This document shows, piece by piece, positions 35,961-45,603 of a stretch of DNA of 64,000 bases. Both the position numbers and the translations under genes were made by a program. Every line of letters starts with the position of its first letter. The stretch's first letter is position 1. Under the pieces are notes generated by a model. That model was not told the origin of the DNA. It made no database searches and worked only from the letters and a program-made list of their open reading frames with translations. The DNA is from Veillonella rodentium (lineage in GTDB: Bacteria > Bacillota > Negativicutes > Veillonellales > Veillonellaceae), in the NCBI RefSeq assembly GCF_900187285.1, contig NZ_LT906470.1, positions 1,007,501-1,071,500 of the forward strand, read 5' to 3'.

Positions 35961-35998
35961 AACCCACTCTACAATGATCATGAGTGGGTTTTCTTTTT
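35961..35998 (+). terminator. Terminator after the methyltransferase gene
   Basis: Stem AACCCACTC / GAGTGGGTT with a 12-base loop and TTCTTTTT. Confidence 0.85.
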
Positions 35999-36073
35999 AC
36001 TGTTGATTATCCGTAATGATAGAATCAACAAAGGTATAGTTCACGATAAATTATATTTTAGGATTGGCCGCTT

Positions 36074-37363
36074 CTAATTACTAAAATAAGCTTGAGCCTT
36101 ATTGATTTCAGCTTTTAATTTTTCCTCATCAATAGTAAGCAGTTCCTTATCTTTCATAAGAATTTTACCACCTACAATTGTGGTATTGGCATCAGAGCCG
36201 TTAGCGGAGTATACAAGTGCGGCTAAATCATTGTAGCGAGGCATCCAGTGCATGCCCGATACATCATATAATACAATATCAGCACGATAACCTGTTTTCA
36301 AAAGTCCTAAATCATTATACCCTAACGCCTTTGCACCTTCTACAGTCCCCATAGCCCATGCAACTTGCGCGGGAATAGCTTTAGGGTCGTATAGACGAGC
36401 TTTATGAAGGGTCGCCGCTAAACGGACTTCTTCAAGCATATCCGCATTGTTATTAGAAGCGGAGCCATCGGTTCCAAGACCTACGGTAATACCTTTGGCA
36501 ATCATTTCAGGAACAGGGGCGATGCCGCTTGCCAATTTCAAATTGGATTGAGGATTATGGGCAACGGCTACATTATTTTCAGCCATAATGTTCATATCTT
36601 CGTCGGTCACATGTACACAATGCGCCGCCAATGTCGTATTCCAGAAGAGTCCTAAATCATACATATGAGCAATCGGTGTTTTACCGGTTGCTTTCATCAC
36701 ATTCTCCACTTCCCCCTTTGTTTCGGATAGATGCATGTGAATGCCGCAATTGAGCTCATGTGATAAAGCGATAACCTTTTCCATGTATGCATCGGGACAT
36801 GTATAGGGTGCATGAGGTCCCAGTAAAACCTTGATACGATTATTATCGAATCCGTTCCAAGTGCGATATAAATCCGTATTTTCCGCCAATGCCTGGTCTG
36901 CTGTCGGAGAAACACCGGCAAGCCCGCGAGACAGTACGGAACGTATCCCCGTTTCCTTCACCACCTCCGCAGTCGTATTCATAAAGAAATACATATCGCT
37001 GAAAGTAGTCGTGCCGGATCGTAACATTTCCGCTATGCCCAGCTGTGTGCCGCAACGCACATAATCATCGTTTAATTTGGCCTCTGTCGGCCAGATTGCA
37101 TTTTCCAGCCAGTCCATCAATTCCAAATCATCCGCGTAATTCCTAAACAGCCCCATCGCAATATGAGTATGAGTATTTACAAGGCCAGGTGCGGCCAACT
37201 GCCCCTTCCCATCCAGAGTTTCCTTCGCATTTGCTTTCACGCTTGAGGCTTCATCATCGGTTAGAATTGATGTGATATAGCCATTTTCAATTTCAATGGC
37301 GTGATTTTTAAGAACCCCCTCATCGGTGAGGATGTCCACATGGGTAATTAATAAATCGGACAT
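36074..37363 (-). CDS. mtaD: 5-methylthioadenosine / S-adenosylhomocysteine deaminase
   Basis: Amidohydrolase removing the 6-amino group of MTA and SAH, giving methylthioinosine and S-inosylhomocysteine. Metal ligands are visible in NTHTHIAMGLFRN (HxH), HMHLSETKGE (His), and LGTDGSASNNNADM (Asp). Length of 429 residues matches the MtaD/TrzA group. It is the last gene of the operon mtnP-mtnA-ahcY-mtaD. Other members of the family deaminate different adenosine-type compounds, but the operon supports this substrate. Confidence 0.92.
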   Translation of the reverse strand: MSDLLITHVDILTDEGVLKNHAIEIENGYITSILTDDEASSVKANAKETLDGKGQLAAPGLVNTHTHIAMGLFRNYADDLELMDWLENAIWPTEAKLNDDYVRCGTQLGIAEMLRSGTTTFSDMYFFMNTTAEVVKETGIRSVLSRGLAGVSPTADQALAENTDLYRTWNGFDNNRIKVLLGPHAPYTCPDAYMEKVIALSHELNCGIHMHLSETKGEVENVMKATGKTPIAHMYDLGLFWNTTLAAHCVHVTDEDMNIMAENNVAVAHNPQSNLKLASGIAPVPEMIAKGITVGLGTDGSASNNNADMLEEVRLAATLHKARLYDPKAIPAQVAWAMGTVEGAKALGYNDLGLLKTGYRADIVLYDVSGMHWMPRYNDLAALVYSANGSDANTTIVGGKILMKDKELLTIDEEKLKAEINKAQAYFSN

Positions 37364-37442
37364 AATATCTCCTTTAAGTTAACATTGCAACATAAGCCTT
37401 TTCTAAGCATTTACAGATTTCGCTCTAGCAGAACTAAATCTA

Positions 37443-38687
37443 TCAATTCACCTTTGTCAAATAATCGATTTGCTCCTGTGTTAACGTGTCCAAATTATAT
37501 CCCATGGAATATAATTTGATTTTTGCAACTTCCCTATCCAGTTCATGAGGTAATACGTACACTTTTGCTTCCATATTGGCACCGTTATGCAAAATATGTT
37601 CCGCTGCCAATGCCTGCATAGCGAAAGATAAATCCATAATTTCAGCAGGATGACCATCTCCGGCCGCAAGGTTTACGAGTCGACCTTCAGCTAATACATA
37701 TAGTTTGCGACCGTCAGACATCGTATATCCTTCAATATTTTGACGTACACGTTCATGACTTACAGCAACCTCCGTGAGATCCTTTACATTCACTTCGCAA
37801 TCAAAGTGACCTGCGTTACACATGATAGCCCGATCTTTCATCACTTCATAATGTTCTTTTACGATAACATCTTTACAGCCTGTTACGGTACAGAAAATAT
37901 CCCCCACCTTGGCGGCCTCAATCATAGGCAATACGGTAAAACCGTCGAATACAGCTTCAATCGCCTTGATTGGATCCACTTCGGTTACGTATACATGGGC
38001 ACCGAGTCCCTTGGCACGCATGGCAACACCCTTGCCGCACCATCCATATCCGGCAACGACGACATTTTTGCCCGTTACGGTAAGATTCGTCGTACGCATG
38101 ATGCCGTCCCATACGGATTGTCCCGTACCATAGCGATTATCAAAAAGATATTTACAATTCGAATCATTGACGGCAATCATAGGGAACGTCAACTGTTTTG
38201 CATGTTCCAATGCATATAGACGATGTACACCTGTCGTTGTTTCCTCACTGCCGCCTATGAGACGTTCCTTTGCATCCTGGCGCGAAGTATGTAATAAATT
38301 TACAAGATCTCCACCGTCATCGATAATAATATGAGGTTTGTGATCAAGTGCCTTATGAAGGAAATTGAAATATTCTTCATCCGTACAATCATACCAGGCG
38401 TATACGGTAATTCCCATGTCTACGAGCCCTGCCGCCACATCATCCTGAGTGGATAACGGATTAGAACCTGTTACGATAACATCGGCACCGCCTCGTTTTA
38501 ATACGGTTGCAAGATATGCGGTTTTAGCCTCTAAATGAATACTTACCACGATGGTTTGTCCTTTGAAAGTCTGTTCTTTCTCAAAACGATCGCCCAATGT
38601 ATTCAATGTAGGCATAAAATTGGAAACCCATTCAATCTTCTTGCGTCCTTCAGGAGCAAGATTAATATCTTTGATCAACGACTGCAT
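37443..38687 (-). CDS. ahcY: Adenosylhomocysteinase
   Basis: Reversibly hydrolyses SAH to adenosine and homocysteine using bound NAD. The NAD-binding motif [18 protein letters not shown] and the preceding catalytic block [22 protein letters not shown] are intact. The length of 414 residues is the shorter form that lacks the extra ~40-residue insert. It lies between mtnA and mtaD in the same operon, so MtaD and AhcY could compete for SAH. Confidence 0.95.
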   Translation of the reverse strand: MQSLIKDINLAPEGRKKIEWVSNFMPTLNTLGDRFEKEQTFKGQTIVVSIHLEAKTAYLATVLKRGGADVIVTGSNPLSTQDDVAAGLVDMGITVYAWYDCTDEEYFNFLHKALDHKPHIIIDDGGDLVNLLHTSRQDAKERLIGGSEETTTGVHRLYALEHAKQLTFPMIAVNDSNCKYLFDNRYGTGQSVWDGIMRTTNLTVTGKNVVVAGYGWCGKGVAMRAKGLGAHVYVTEVDPIKAIEAVFDGFTVLPMIEAAKVGDIFCTVTGCKDVIVKEHYEVMKDRAIMCNAGHFDCEVNVKDLTEVAVSHERVRQNIEGYTMSDGRKLYVLAEGRLVNLAAGDGHPAEIMDLSFAMQALAAEHILHNGANMEAKVYVLPHELDREVAKIKLYSMGYNLDTLTQEQIDYLTKVN

Positions 38688-38740
38688 AATATCTACCTCT
38701 ATAAAATTTCTTATATAAATCTATGAAAAAACGAATACAA

Positions 38741-39805
38741 TTATTTGTTATGTACAATATGGCGCAATTTACCGATAGATTCCTCAAAGTCAGGTGTAAG
38801 AACGCCTTCTTCCGTGATGATGGCCGTAACCAATTCATGGGGGGTCACATCAAAAGCGGGATTGAGTACATCTATGCCTTCCGGTGCAGTTTGTACGCCG
38901 TGGAATGATGTAACTTCATAATCATCTCGCATTTCAATGGGAATGTAACTACCATTTTTTAAGGTAAAATCAAATGTACTGTACGATGCAGCCACATAGA
39001 ACGGAATATTATGGAATTTAGCGAGAACAGCCAATCCATAAGTGCCGATCTTATTCGCTACATCGCCTTTTGTGGTAATACGGTCCGCACCGACAATTAC
39101 GGCATCAATTAATCCTTGTTGCATAGCATAAGCCGCCATATTATCCGTCTCCAATGTAACGGGAATACCGTCTTCATATAATTCAAAGGCTGTGAGACGT
39201 GCCCCTTGAAGTAACGGACGCGTTTCGTCCGCATAAACGCGTTCCAACTGACTTTTTTCATGTAGTTTGCGAATGACACCCAATGCCGTACCTACTCCGC
39301 CTGTAGCTAATGCCCCCGCATTGCAATGCGTCAGAATACGTAAATTGCGCTGCCCTTCAAATAAAGAGGCCCCGGCCTCGGCCATACGTCTGTTAAGTCC
39401 TACATCTTCTTTATGAATCAATTCGGCTTCTGCTGTAATAATTTTTATAATGTGCTCCATGTCAGATGAAGTTTTAGCCTCAGCTTTCACCAGGTTTACA
39501 ATGCGCTCTACGGCCCATGCCAAATTAATGGCGGTAGGACGTGTTTCCTTAAGATTTTCACTAAAGTCATAAAAAGTAACTAACTGCTCGTTAAACGGAG
39601 CATCAAGTCTTGCTGCCTCCATAGCCGCCAAAATAAGTCCATAGCCGGCAGCAACGCCGATAGCCGGAGCCCCGCGAACACGAAGCATTTTAATCGCCTC
39701 TGCCACCTGACGCCAGTCGGTGCAGTTAATATATGAAATCTCTGTAGGTAATTTCGTCTGATCCAATAAGATTAAAGTAGACTCTTGCCACTCAATATTA
39801 TTCAT
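38741..39805 (-). CDS. mtnA: Methylthioribose-1-phosphate isomerase
   Basis: Converts 5-methylthioribose-1-phosphate to methylthioribulose-1-phosphate in methionine salvage. The RVRGAPAIGVAAGYGL motif, THCNAGALATGGVGTALGVI with the catalytic Cys, and VGADRITTKGDVANKIGTY are present. It is homologous to eIF2B subunits, but these motifs are the MtnA type. Length of 354 residues is normal. No downstream MtnB, MtnW, MtnX or MtnD genes are in this window. Confidence 0.95.
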   Translation of the reverse strand: MNNIEWQESTLILLDQTKLPTEISYINCTDWRQVAEAIKMLRVRGAPAIGVAAGYGLILAAMEAARLDAPFNEQLVTFYDFSENLKETRPTAINLAWAVERIVNLVKAEAKTSSDMEHIIKIITAEAELIHKEDVGLNRRMAEAGASLFEGQRNLRILTHCNAGALATGGVGTALGVIRKLHEKSQLERVYADETRPLLQGARLTAFELYEDGIPVTLETDNMAAYAMQQGLIDAVIVGADRITTKGDVANKIGTYGLAVLAKFHNIPFYVAASYSTFDFTLKNGSYIPIEMRDDYEVTSFHGVQTAPEGIDVLNPAFDVTPHELVTAIITEEGVLTPDFEESIGKLRHIVHNK

Positions 39806-39835
39806 AGATCCCCCTTTGTACGGTTCAGAACCTTA

Positions 39836-40630
39836 TTATAATTTAAAGCCGCCGTATTCATGCATACGATTATGTGCATCATAGCGGGCATCCACATCGA
39901 TAACATCAATGGCACCCAGAATAAGAGATTTAAGTTGTGATGCCATATTCGCCATCATTTCAACCACTTCTCCATGCGTTAAGACATCTTCGGAAATTCC
40001 TGCTGCATAATTTGTAATCATAGAAATTGTGGAATATGCTATTTCCGCCTCATTTGCGAGATTTACTTCAGGTATATTTGTCATACCTACCGTATCGCCA
40101 CCAAGCATGTGGAACATCTTAATTTCGGCCGGCGTTTCAAATCGCGGGCCCTCTGTGCATACATAGGTCCCGCCGTTATGAATAGATAAGCCTTGTTCTG
40201 TGCCGACCTTTTCCAGAATGTCCCGCAATTCCGGACAATATGGATTAGTTACATCCAGATGAGCCACCGGACGATCACCACCTTCATAAAATGTGGTGAT
40301 GCGGTTTTTGGTAAAATCTAAGAATTGGTCCGTTAATACAAAATGACCGGGTTTAAAGTTTTCGTTTAATGAACCTACTGCGGTCGTAGAAATGATAAAG
40401 GTAACACCTAATTTTTTTAAACCCCAAATATTAGCACGATAATTTATCTTGTGCGGAGGAATCGTATGATCTTTACCATGTCGGGCCACAAAAATAACGG
40501 TCTTTCCGTGGTATGTACCTTGTACATAATCAATTTCACCATATGGTGTCATTAATGATTCTTCATGAATATTTTCAAAGATAGATGGATCGTATACACC
40601 GGTACCGCCGATTACACCAATTGCACTCAT
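39836..40630 (-). CDS. mtnP: MTA/MTI phosphorylase (probably methylthioinosine type)
   Basis: Trimeric PNP-family phosphorylase that releases a purine base and 5-methylthioribose-1-phosphate. The GTGVYD phosphate loop, RHGKDHTIPPHKINYRAN and TEGPRFETPAEI motifs fit MtnP. In human MTAP two Asp residues in the segment TDYD contact the adenine amino group; here the same place reads TNYAAG (Asn207, Ala209). That matches 6-oxopurine recognition, as reported for Pseudomonas methylthioinosine phosphorylase, and agrees with MtaD in the same operon. It is the first gene of the operon, after a terminator. Confidence 0.88.
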   Translation of the reverse strand: MSAIGVIGGTGVYDPSIFENIHEESLMTPYGEIDYVQGTYHGKTVIFVARHGKDHTIPPHKINYRANIWGLKKLGVTFIISTTAVGSLNENFKPGHFVLTDQFLDFTKNRITTFYEGGDRPVAHLDVTNPYCPELRDILEKVGTEQGLSIHNGGTYVCTEGPRFETPAEIKMFHMLGGDTVGMTNIPEVNLANEAEIAYSTISMITNYAAGISEDVLTHGEVVEMMANMASQLKSLILGAIDVIDVDARYDAHNRMHEYGGFKL

Positions 40631-40681
40631 AGTAACCTCCTGTAATTAATACATGTTCGTCTTTATTGTCTCACAGAATAG

Positions 40682-40716
40682 AAAAAGAGGCTATACCAAA
40701 AGCCTATAGCCTCTAT
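40682..40716 (-). terminator. Terminator after hslO
   Basis: On the minus strand, stem AGAGGCTATA / TATAGCCTCT followed by TTTTTC. It separates the rib-hslO transcript from the mtn operon. Confidence 0.82.
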
Positions 40717-40740
40717 ATTTTATAATCATCTTTACAGGTC

Positions 40741-41619
40741 TTATTGTATAAGACCTTTCGAGCTGAACATCTCTTTCAGTTCCTCACGGCTGAAATGATA
40801 TTTTTCATTACAGTAATGACATACAAGTTCTGTCGTTTCGTCTTCTAGAAGAGCCTTTTTATCTTCTTCACGTAATGTCATAAGAACACCGGCAAAACGA
40901 TCTCGACCGCAACGACATTGAAAATGAATCGGTTCATTATATACTTCATTAACAGTCAGTCCGTCGAGCACTCGTTCTACAAGGCCTGTACCATCCGGAT
41001 GAGCCTTTAAATATTCAGTTACAGGGCCTAATTCGTTGATGTTTTTTTCTACCTGTGCTAATGCCGTATCCGTTGCATCCGGTAAAGCCTGTACGATAAA
41101 TCCGCCGGCTACAACCGTGTGATAATCAGGGTCAACCAATACACCAAGACTGATAGTTGACGGCACCTGTTCAGAGGCATACAAATAATAAGCCAAATCC
41201 TCCGCCACCTCACCACTTTGGATAGGACTGGCGGATGTATAATCCTGTGCAAGCTGTGTGAAACGAGTCACCTGCACTTCGCCATTATGACCAACCGCCG
41301 CACCTACATCAAGCTTTCCTTCATATTTAAGCGGTACATCCACATGTGGTTCATCTACGTAGCCGCGCACCGTGTTATCCGAAAAAGCATCCACATGGAC
41401 AACGCCAAGAGGCCCATCACCTTTAATGCGAAGACTTACATTTTCATGGTTCTTGAAGTCTCCGGCTAACAGAATGGCCCCTGTTATGGCACGACCTAAT
41501 GCAGCCGTCGCAACCGGCCATAAATCATGACGTATGCGTGCCGTTTCAACCGTATCCGTTGTAACGGCCAATGACATACGGACCCCTTCACGAGTGGTAA
41601 AACGTTTTATATAATCCAT
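40741..41619 (-). CDS. hslO: Hsp33 redox-regulated chaperone
   Basis: Holdase chaperone switched on by oxidation. The zinc-binding C-terminal cysteines are CRCG (CxC) and CHYC (CxxC). The N-terminal DYIKRFTTREGVRMS and the central GDGPLGVVHVDA are typical. Length of 292 residues is normal. It follows ribH by 23 bases on the same strand, so it could share the FMN-controlled transcript. In an anaerobe this chaperone would protect against oxidants. Confidence 0.94.
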   Translation of the reverse strand: MDYIKRFTTREGVRMSLAVTTDTVETARIRHDLWPVATAALGRAITGAILLAGDFKNHENVSLRIKGDGPLGVVHVDAFSDNTVRGYVDEPHVDVPLKYEGKLDVGAAVGHNGEVQVTRFTQLAQDYTSASPIQSGEVAEDLAYYLYASEQVPSTISLGVLVDPDYHTVVAGGFIVQALPDATDTALAQVEKNINELGPVTEYLKAHPDGTGLVERVLDGLTVNEVYNEPIHFQCRCGRDRFAGVLMTLREEDKKALLEDETTELVCHYCNEKYHFSREELKEMFSSKGLIQ

Positions 41620-41642
41620 TCCAGTATTTCCTGCACATTCTA

Positions 41643-42104
41643 TTAGATTTGATCAATAAGGTTAACCATTTCGATAGCGCCCATAGCACAATCATATCCT
41701 TTATTACCCGCCTTGGTACCGGCACGTTCGATAGCTTGTTCAATATTTTCTGTCGTAACGACACCGAACATTACAGGAATACCTGTTTCCAGAGAAACAT
41801 GAGCAATGCCCTTTGCCACTTCATTACATACATAATCATAATGGCTTGTAGCACCGCGGATAACGGCGCCTACACAAATTACGGCATCATAACGTCCGGA
41901 CAAAGCCGCTTTTTTAGCAATTAACGGAATTTCATAAGCACCGGGAACCCAAATTACAGTGATATCTTCCTGTTTTACATCATGACGTAATAAGCAGTCC
42001 TCTGCACCGCCGATCAACTTTGTCGTAATAAATTCGTTAAAACGGGAACCGATAATAGCAAATTTTTTACCGGCACCTAATAAATTACCTTCTTGAACCA
42101 TCAT
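41643..42104 (-). CDS. ribH: 6,7-dimethyl-8-ribityllumazine synthase
   Basis: Condenses the pyrimidine and butanone-phosphate precursors to lumazine. The RFNEFIT segment, [36 protein letters not shown] and [12 protein letters not shown] are diagnostic. Length of 153 residues is normal. CAGGAGG precedes the ATG. It is the last rib gene of the riboflavin operon. Confidence 0.96.
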   Translation of the reverse strand: MMVQEGNLLGAGKKFAIIGSRFNEFITTKLIGGAEDCLLRHDVKQEDITVIWVPGAYEIPLIAKKAALSGRYDAVICVGAVIRGATSHYDYVCNEVAKGIAHVSLETGIPVMFGVVTTENIEQAIERAGTKAGNKGYDCAMGAIEMVNLIDQI

Positions 42105-42170
42105 GTTATATCCTCCTGTATTTTTTCAAAAGAATTTTTATTATACGAATAGTGTTGAAGCCGATATGAG

Positions 42171-43373
42171 TTAATTCTCTAACATATGACCCATTTTCTC
42201 TTCTTTTGTTTTTAAATAGCCTGCATTAAATTTATTCGCGGCAATGATGAGCGGCACTCGACTATTTACATCGATCCCCCAATGCTCCAGTCCATGGCGT
42301 TTTTCCGGATTATTCGTCAACAGACGAATGCTCTTGATGCCCAAGAAACGGATGATTTGAGCCGCCAATGAATATTCGCGCATATCTGCAGGAAAACCTA
42401 ATTGCTCATTAGCCTCCACCGTATCAAGACCTTGCTCCTGTAATGCATAGGCCTTAATCTTATTGGTTAATCCTATACCACGGCCTTCCTGTCGCATATA
42501 GACAACTACGCCTTTGCCTTCTTTCTCAATGGCACGTAATGAGTGATCTAGTTGCTCACCACAATCACAGCGTTTTGAACCGAATACGTCACCCGTCAGA
42601 CACTCTGAGTGAATACGTACGAGAACGTCATCACAGTTCTGTACATCGCCCTTAACGATTGCCAAATGTTCTTTGTGATCTAATTCATTCTTAAATACAA
42701 AGATATTGAAATCACCGAATTTTGTGGGCAATTTGGAGCAAGCTCCAAGTTCTATCATATCTTCATGTTGCTTACGATATTCGATAAGTTCTGCAACGGA
42801 TGCGATTTTAAGATCATGTTTCTTTGCAAATGACAACAAATCCGGCAAGCGGGCCATATCACCGTCATCCTTTGTTATTTCACAGATAACGGCTGCCTCC
42901 TGTAGCCCGGCCAGGCGGCAAAGATCAATAGATGCCTCTGTATGGCCTTGACGAACTAAAACGCCTCCCTCTCTGTAGACAAGCGGGAACACATGTCCAG
43001 GTCGACGGAAATCTTCCGGTTTGGCATTCGGGTCTAACAATTTTTGAATCGTATACGCCCGTTCCGCCGGCGATACGCCCGTTGTGGTATCTACATGATC
43101 CACGGTCACTGTGAAAGCCGTCTCGTGATTATCCGTATTTTTAGATACCATCGCAGGAATGCCAAGCTTCTCAAGAGCTTCGCGACGCATCGGCGTACAC
43201 ACGATGCCGCGTGCATATTTGACCATGAAGTTAATATTTTCCTGACTGGCAAATTCAGCGGCGATGATGAGGTCGCCTTCATTTTCGCGGCTTTCATCAT
43301 CAACGATGATAACAGGTTTACCGACCTTTAGGTCCTGTAAAACCTCCTCAATAGAATGTAATTGTTCACTCAT
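42171..43373 (-). CDS. ribBA: Bifunctional DHBP synthase / GTP cyclohydrolase II
   Basis: An N-terminal RibB domain makes 3,4-dihydroxy-2-butanone 4-phosphate (motif VDDESRENEGDLIIAAEF, RxGHTEASIDL). A C-terminal RibA domain opens GTP (HSECLTGDVFGSKRCDCGEQL with the zinc Cys residues; RQEGRGIGLTNK). The 400-residue length fits the fused form. It is in order after ribD and ribE. Confidence 0.97.
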   Translation of the reverse strand: MSEQLHSIEEVLQDLKVGKPVIIVDDESRENEGDLIIAAEFASQENINFMVKYARGIVCTPMRREALEKLGIPAMVSKNTDNHETAFTVTVDHVDTTTGVSPAERAYTIQKLLDPNAKPEDFRRPGHVFPLVYREGGVLVRQGHTEASIDLCRLAGLQEAAVICEITKDDGDMARLPDLLSFAKKHDLKIASVAELIEYRKQHEDMIELGACSKLPTKFGDFNIFVFKNELDHKEHLAIVKGDVQNCDDVLVRIHSECLTGDVFGSKRCDCGEQLDHSLRAIEKEGKGVVVYMRQEGRGIGLTNKIKAYALQEQGLDTVEANEQLGFPADMREYSLAAQIIRFLGIKSIRLLTNNPEKRHGLEHWGIDVNSRVPLIIAANKFNAGYLKTKEEKMGHMLEN

Positions 43374-43393
43374 GGGAACACTCTCCTTATTAC

Positions 43394-44050
43394 TTATATA
43401 AATCCATTCTCTACCAGGAGGGAATGCATTGATTTTTCTTCTTTATCTTCAGTCGGTTCAACACCGATATTCATAAAATGACGTATATAACGTCCCGCAA
43501 TATCCGTTTCCAGGTTCACCTCCGTACCGATATGAGCAGTACCTAGTATAGTTTCACTCAATGTATGAGGGATAATGGATACGGAAAAATTACTGTCTGT
43601 ACGTCGCATAACGGTAAGGCTGATGCCATCTATAGTAATAGAACCTTTATAAATGACATAATCCATAACGGATGTCGGTGCATCAATAGTAAAAATTACG
43701 GCATTGTCCGTTTGCTCACGGTTGATAATACGTCCTGTCCCGTCCACATGACCGGCCACAATATGTCCACCGAACCTACCGTTTGCCGGCATGGCACGTT
43801 CCAGATTGACCGGTTGATGAACCTTCAGATTTGTAAACGTCGTCATCTTAATCGATTCGGGCATAACATCAGCGGTGAACACGTCATCTCCGATTGTTCT
43901 AGCCGTCAGGCATACCCCGTTGACCGCTACGGAATCGCCTATTTTCAAATCATCAAAGATCTTTTTACCCCGTATTGTTATGGCTAAGGATTTAGGGCCT
44001 TTTTTTATGTTTTCAACACGTCCGATTTCTTCAACGATTCCCGTGAACAT
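43394..44050 (-). CDS. ribE: Riboflavin synthase alpha subunit
   Basis: Dismutates two lumazines to riboflavin. Two repeated barrel domains are seen, starting MFTGIVEEIGRVENI and repeating with GHIVAGHVDGTGRI. The start is placed at 44050 because AAGGAGGGG lies just upstream and MFTGIVEE is the universal N-terminus; longer in-frame extensions run into ribD. It overlaps ribD by 20 bases. Confidence 0.95.
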   Translation of the reverse strand: MFTGIVEEIGRVENIKKGPKSLAITIRGKKIFDDLKIGDSVAVNGVCLTARTIGDDVFTADVMPESIKMTTFTNLKVHQPVNLERAMPANGRFGGHIVAGHVDGTGRIINREQTDNAVIFTIDAPTSVMDYVIYKGSITIDGISLTVMRRTDSNFSVSIIPHTLSETILGTAHIGTEVNLETDIAGRYIRHFMNIGVEPTEDKEEKSMHSLLVENGFI

Positions 44051-45242
44051 AAGCGCCCCTCCTTCCCTGACGATACGCCTCGATACGAATATTATTATCA
44101 ATCACCGTCGATTTCGTGAAAGTTAACCGAGGTGAACCGTCTAAACTTTCAAAACCTCTGCCGCCTACAGCCGGTGTCGCATCGGTGCCACCGATAATCG
44201 TATCACCGATATAGGTAACAATCTTATCAAAGTTCTTCGTTTCTACAAAGGAACTGATGATGGCGGAGCCCCCTTCGACTAAAAGAGATGTATATCCTAA
44301 ATTGCCCAGTTTTGTGAGAACATCATCAATAGATAATTTCTTTATATCGATGAGAATATCCGTTTTATGACTCTTACGTGTAGATGTGGTCTCTATAACC
44401 GTAATAATCGCCCCTGCATTTTCAAGGGCCTTAATGCGTTCCTTAGGACAACCGTCAGATACGAAAATATGCACCGACCGCTCCTTCACATCAAAAATAC
44501 GACTTGTAACAGGCGTCCTACCCAAACTGTCCAGAACGATAACATCCGGTTGATGGACCGGAATGGGACTATTGAGAATATCATTATCCAGCAAGGCATT
44601 ACCTAATTCTTCATCACTAAGACGACAGTTCAGCTGCGGATCATCGGCCAATACCGTACCGATGCCGATAAGCATCGCATCATGTGTGGCTCGCAATACG
44701 TGACCGTCACGCCGTGATGATTCATTTGTAATCCATTGAGATTGACCTGTAAAAGTGGCGATTTTACCATCTAATGACATGGCGCTCTTTAAGGTGACAA
44801 AGGGTTTACCCGTTTGAATATAAGTAAAAAAGTGCTCATTCAATTCACTGCATTCGCATAAACAAACTGGGGATACTATCTCGATACCTGCCTCTTTCAA
44901 CATAGTAATCCCCTTACCTGATACGAGCGGATTCGGATCAGTACTGCCGATAACAACTCGACGTATACCGGATTCAATAATACGTAATGCACATGGAGGG
45001 GTCTTGCCGTAATGAGAACAAGGCTCCAATGTTACATATAAAGTTCCACCCTCTGCCCGATCTCCGGCTTGATCCAAAGCATGAACCTCCGCATGGGCGG
45101 TCCCCGCTTTATGGTGATACCCTTCACCTACTATTTCATTATCTTTTACAACTACGGCCCCTACCAGCGGATTGGGTGCCGTATGGCCTGCGGCCAATTT
45201 TGCCAGTGCAATGGCGCGTTTCATATATACTACGTCATCCAT
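44031..45242 (-). CDS. ribD: Bifunctional riboflavin deaminase/reductase
   Basis: An N-terminal CMP/dCMP-type deaminase domain has the zinc motif HAEVHAL and PCSHYGKTPPC. A C-terminal reductase domain includes SLDGKIATFTGQSQWITN and LLVEGGSAIISSF. The length of 403 residues is normal. ATG 45242 has AGGTGA upstream. It is the first gene after the FMN riboswitch. Confidence 0.95.
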   Translation of the reverse strand: MDDVVYMKRAIALAKLAAGHTAPNPLVGAVVVKDNEIVGEGYHHKAGTAHAEVHALDQAGDRAEGGTLYVTLEPCSHYGKTPPCALRIIESGIRRVVIGSTDPNPLVSGKGITMLKEAGIEIVSPVCLCECSELNEHFFTYIQTGKPFVTLKSAMSLDGKIATFTGQSQWITNESSRRDGHVLRATHDAMLIGIGTVLADDPQLNCRLSDEELGNALLDNDILNSPIPVHQPDVIVLDSLGRTPVTSRIFDVKERSVHIFVSDGCPKERIKALENAGAIITVIETTSTRKSHKTDILIDIKKLSIDDVLTKLGNLGYTSLLVEGGSAIISSFVETKNFDKIVTYIGDTIIGGTDATPAVGGRGFESLDGSPRLTFTKSTVIDNNIRIEAYRQGRRGAYVHGNR

Positions 45243-45255
45243 CACATATCACCTC

Positions 45256-45431
45256 AATAAAAAAAGGACTATATGCATAGTCCTTCGGGTCATCATAAAT
45301 AGCACATACCTATTATGTGCTCCGTCTTTTCTCATCCAGACTCTACTGTCGGTATCGGAATTACACCGATTCATACCTATAAGGCTCGCGGACTATACCG
45401 CCGGTAAGGAATTTCACCTATCCCCAAAGAC
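45256..45431 (-). promoter_or_regulatory. FMN riboswitch (RFN element) with terminator
   Basis: On the minus strand the aptamer shows GGTGAAATTCCTTACCGGCG, TAGTCCGCGAGCC, GAATCGGTGTAATTCCGATACC, and GACAGTAGAGTCTGGATGAGA, closed by GTCTTT / AAAGAC (45324-45431). A hairpin AGCACATA / TATGTGCT (45301-45321) follows, then the terminator AGGACTAT / ATAGTCCT with a T-run (45258-45286) just before ribD. FMN should repress the rib operon. Confidence 0.95.
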
Positions 45432-45603
45432 TCATCTATTTTGTTTATAAATTAATAGTAACACTTTTATAAGCCTTATGCAAGGATAAGACAATTGTAA
45501 CATTTCTCACATAATTAGTATTTGAACAGGTTTAGTATAGATTATATGGTTTAATAAATCATTATTTTGATATTTATTATTATATATAGATATAGGTGAT
45601 AGT

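Noticed and set aside
37740-38219. Rightward frame of 159 codons
   Set aside because: Antisense to ahcY, which has all its motifs.
44987-45450. Small rightward frames over ribD start and the FMN aptamer
   Set aside because: The DNA is explained by ribD and the riboswitch; no RBS.
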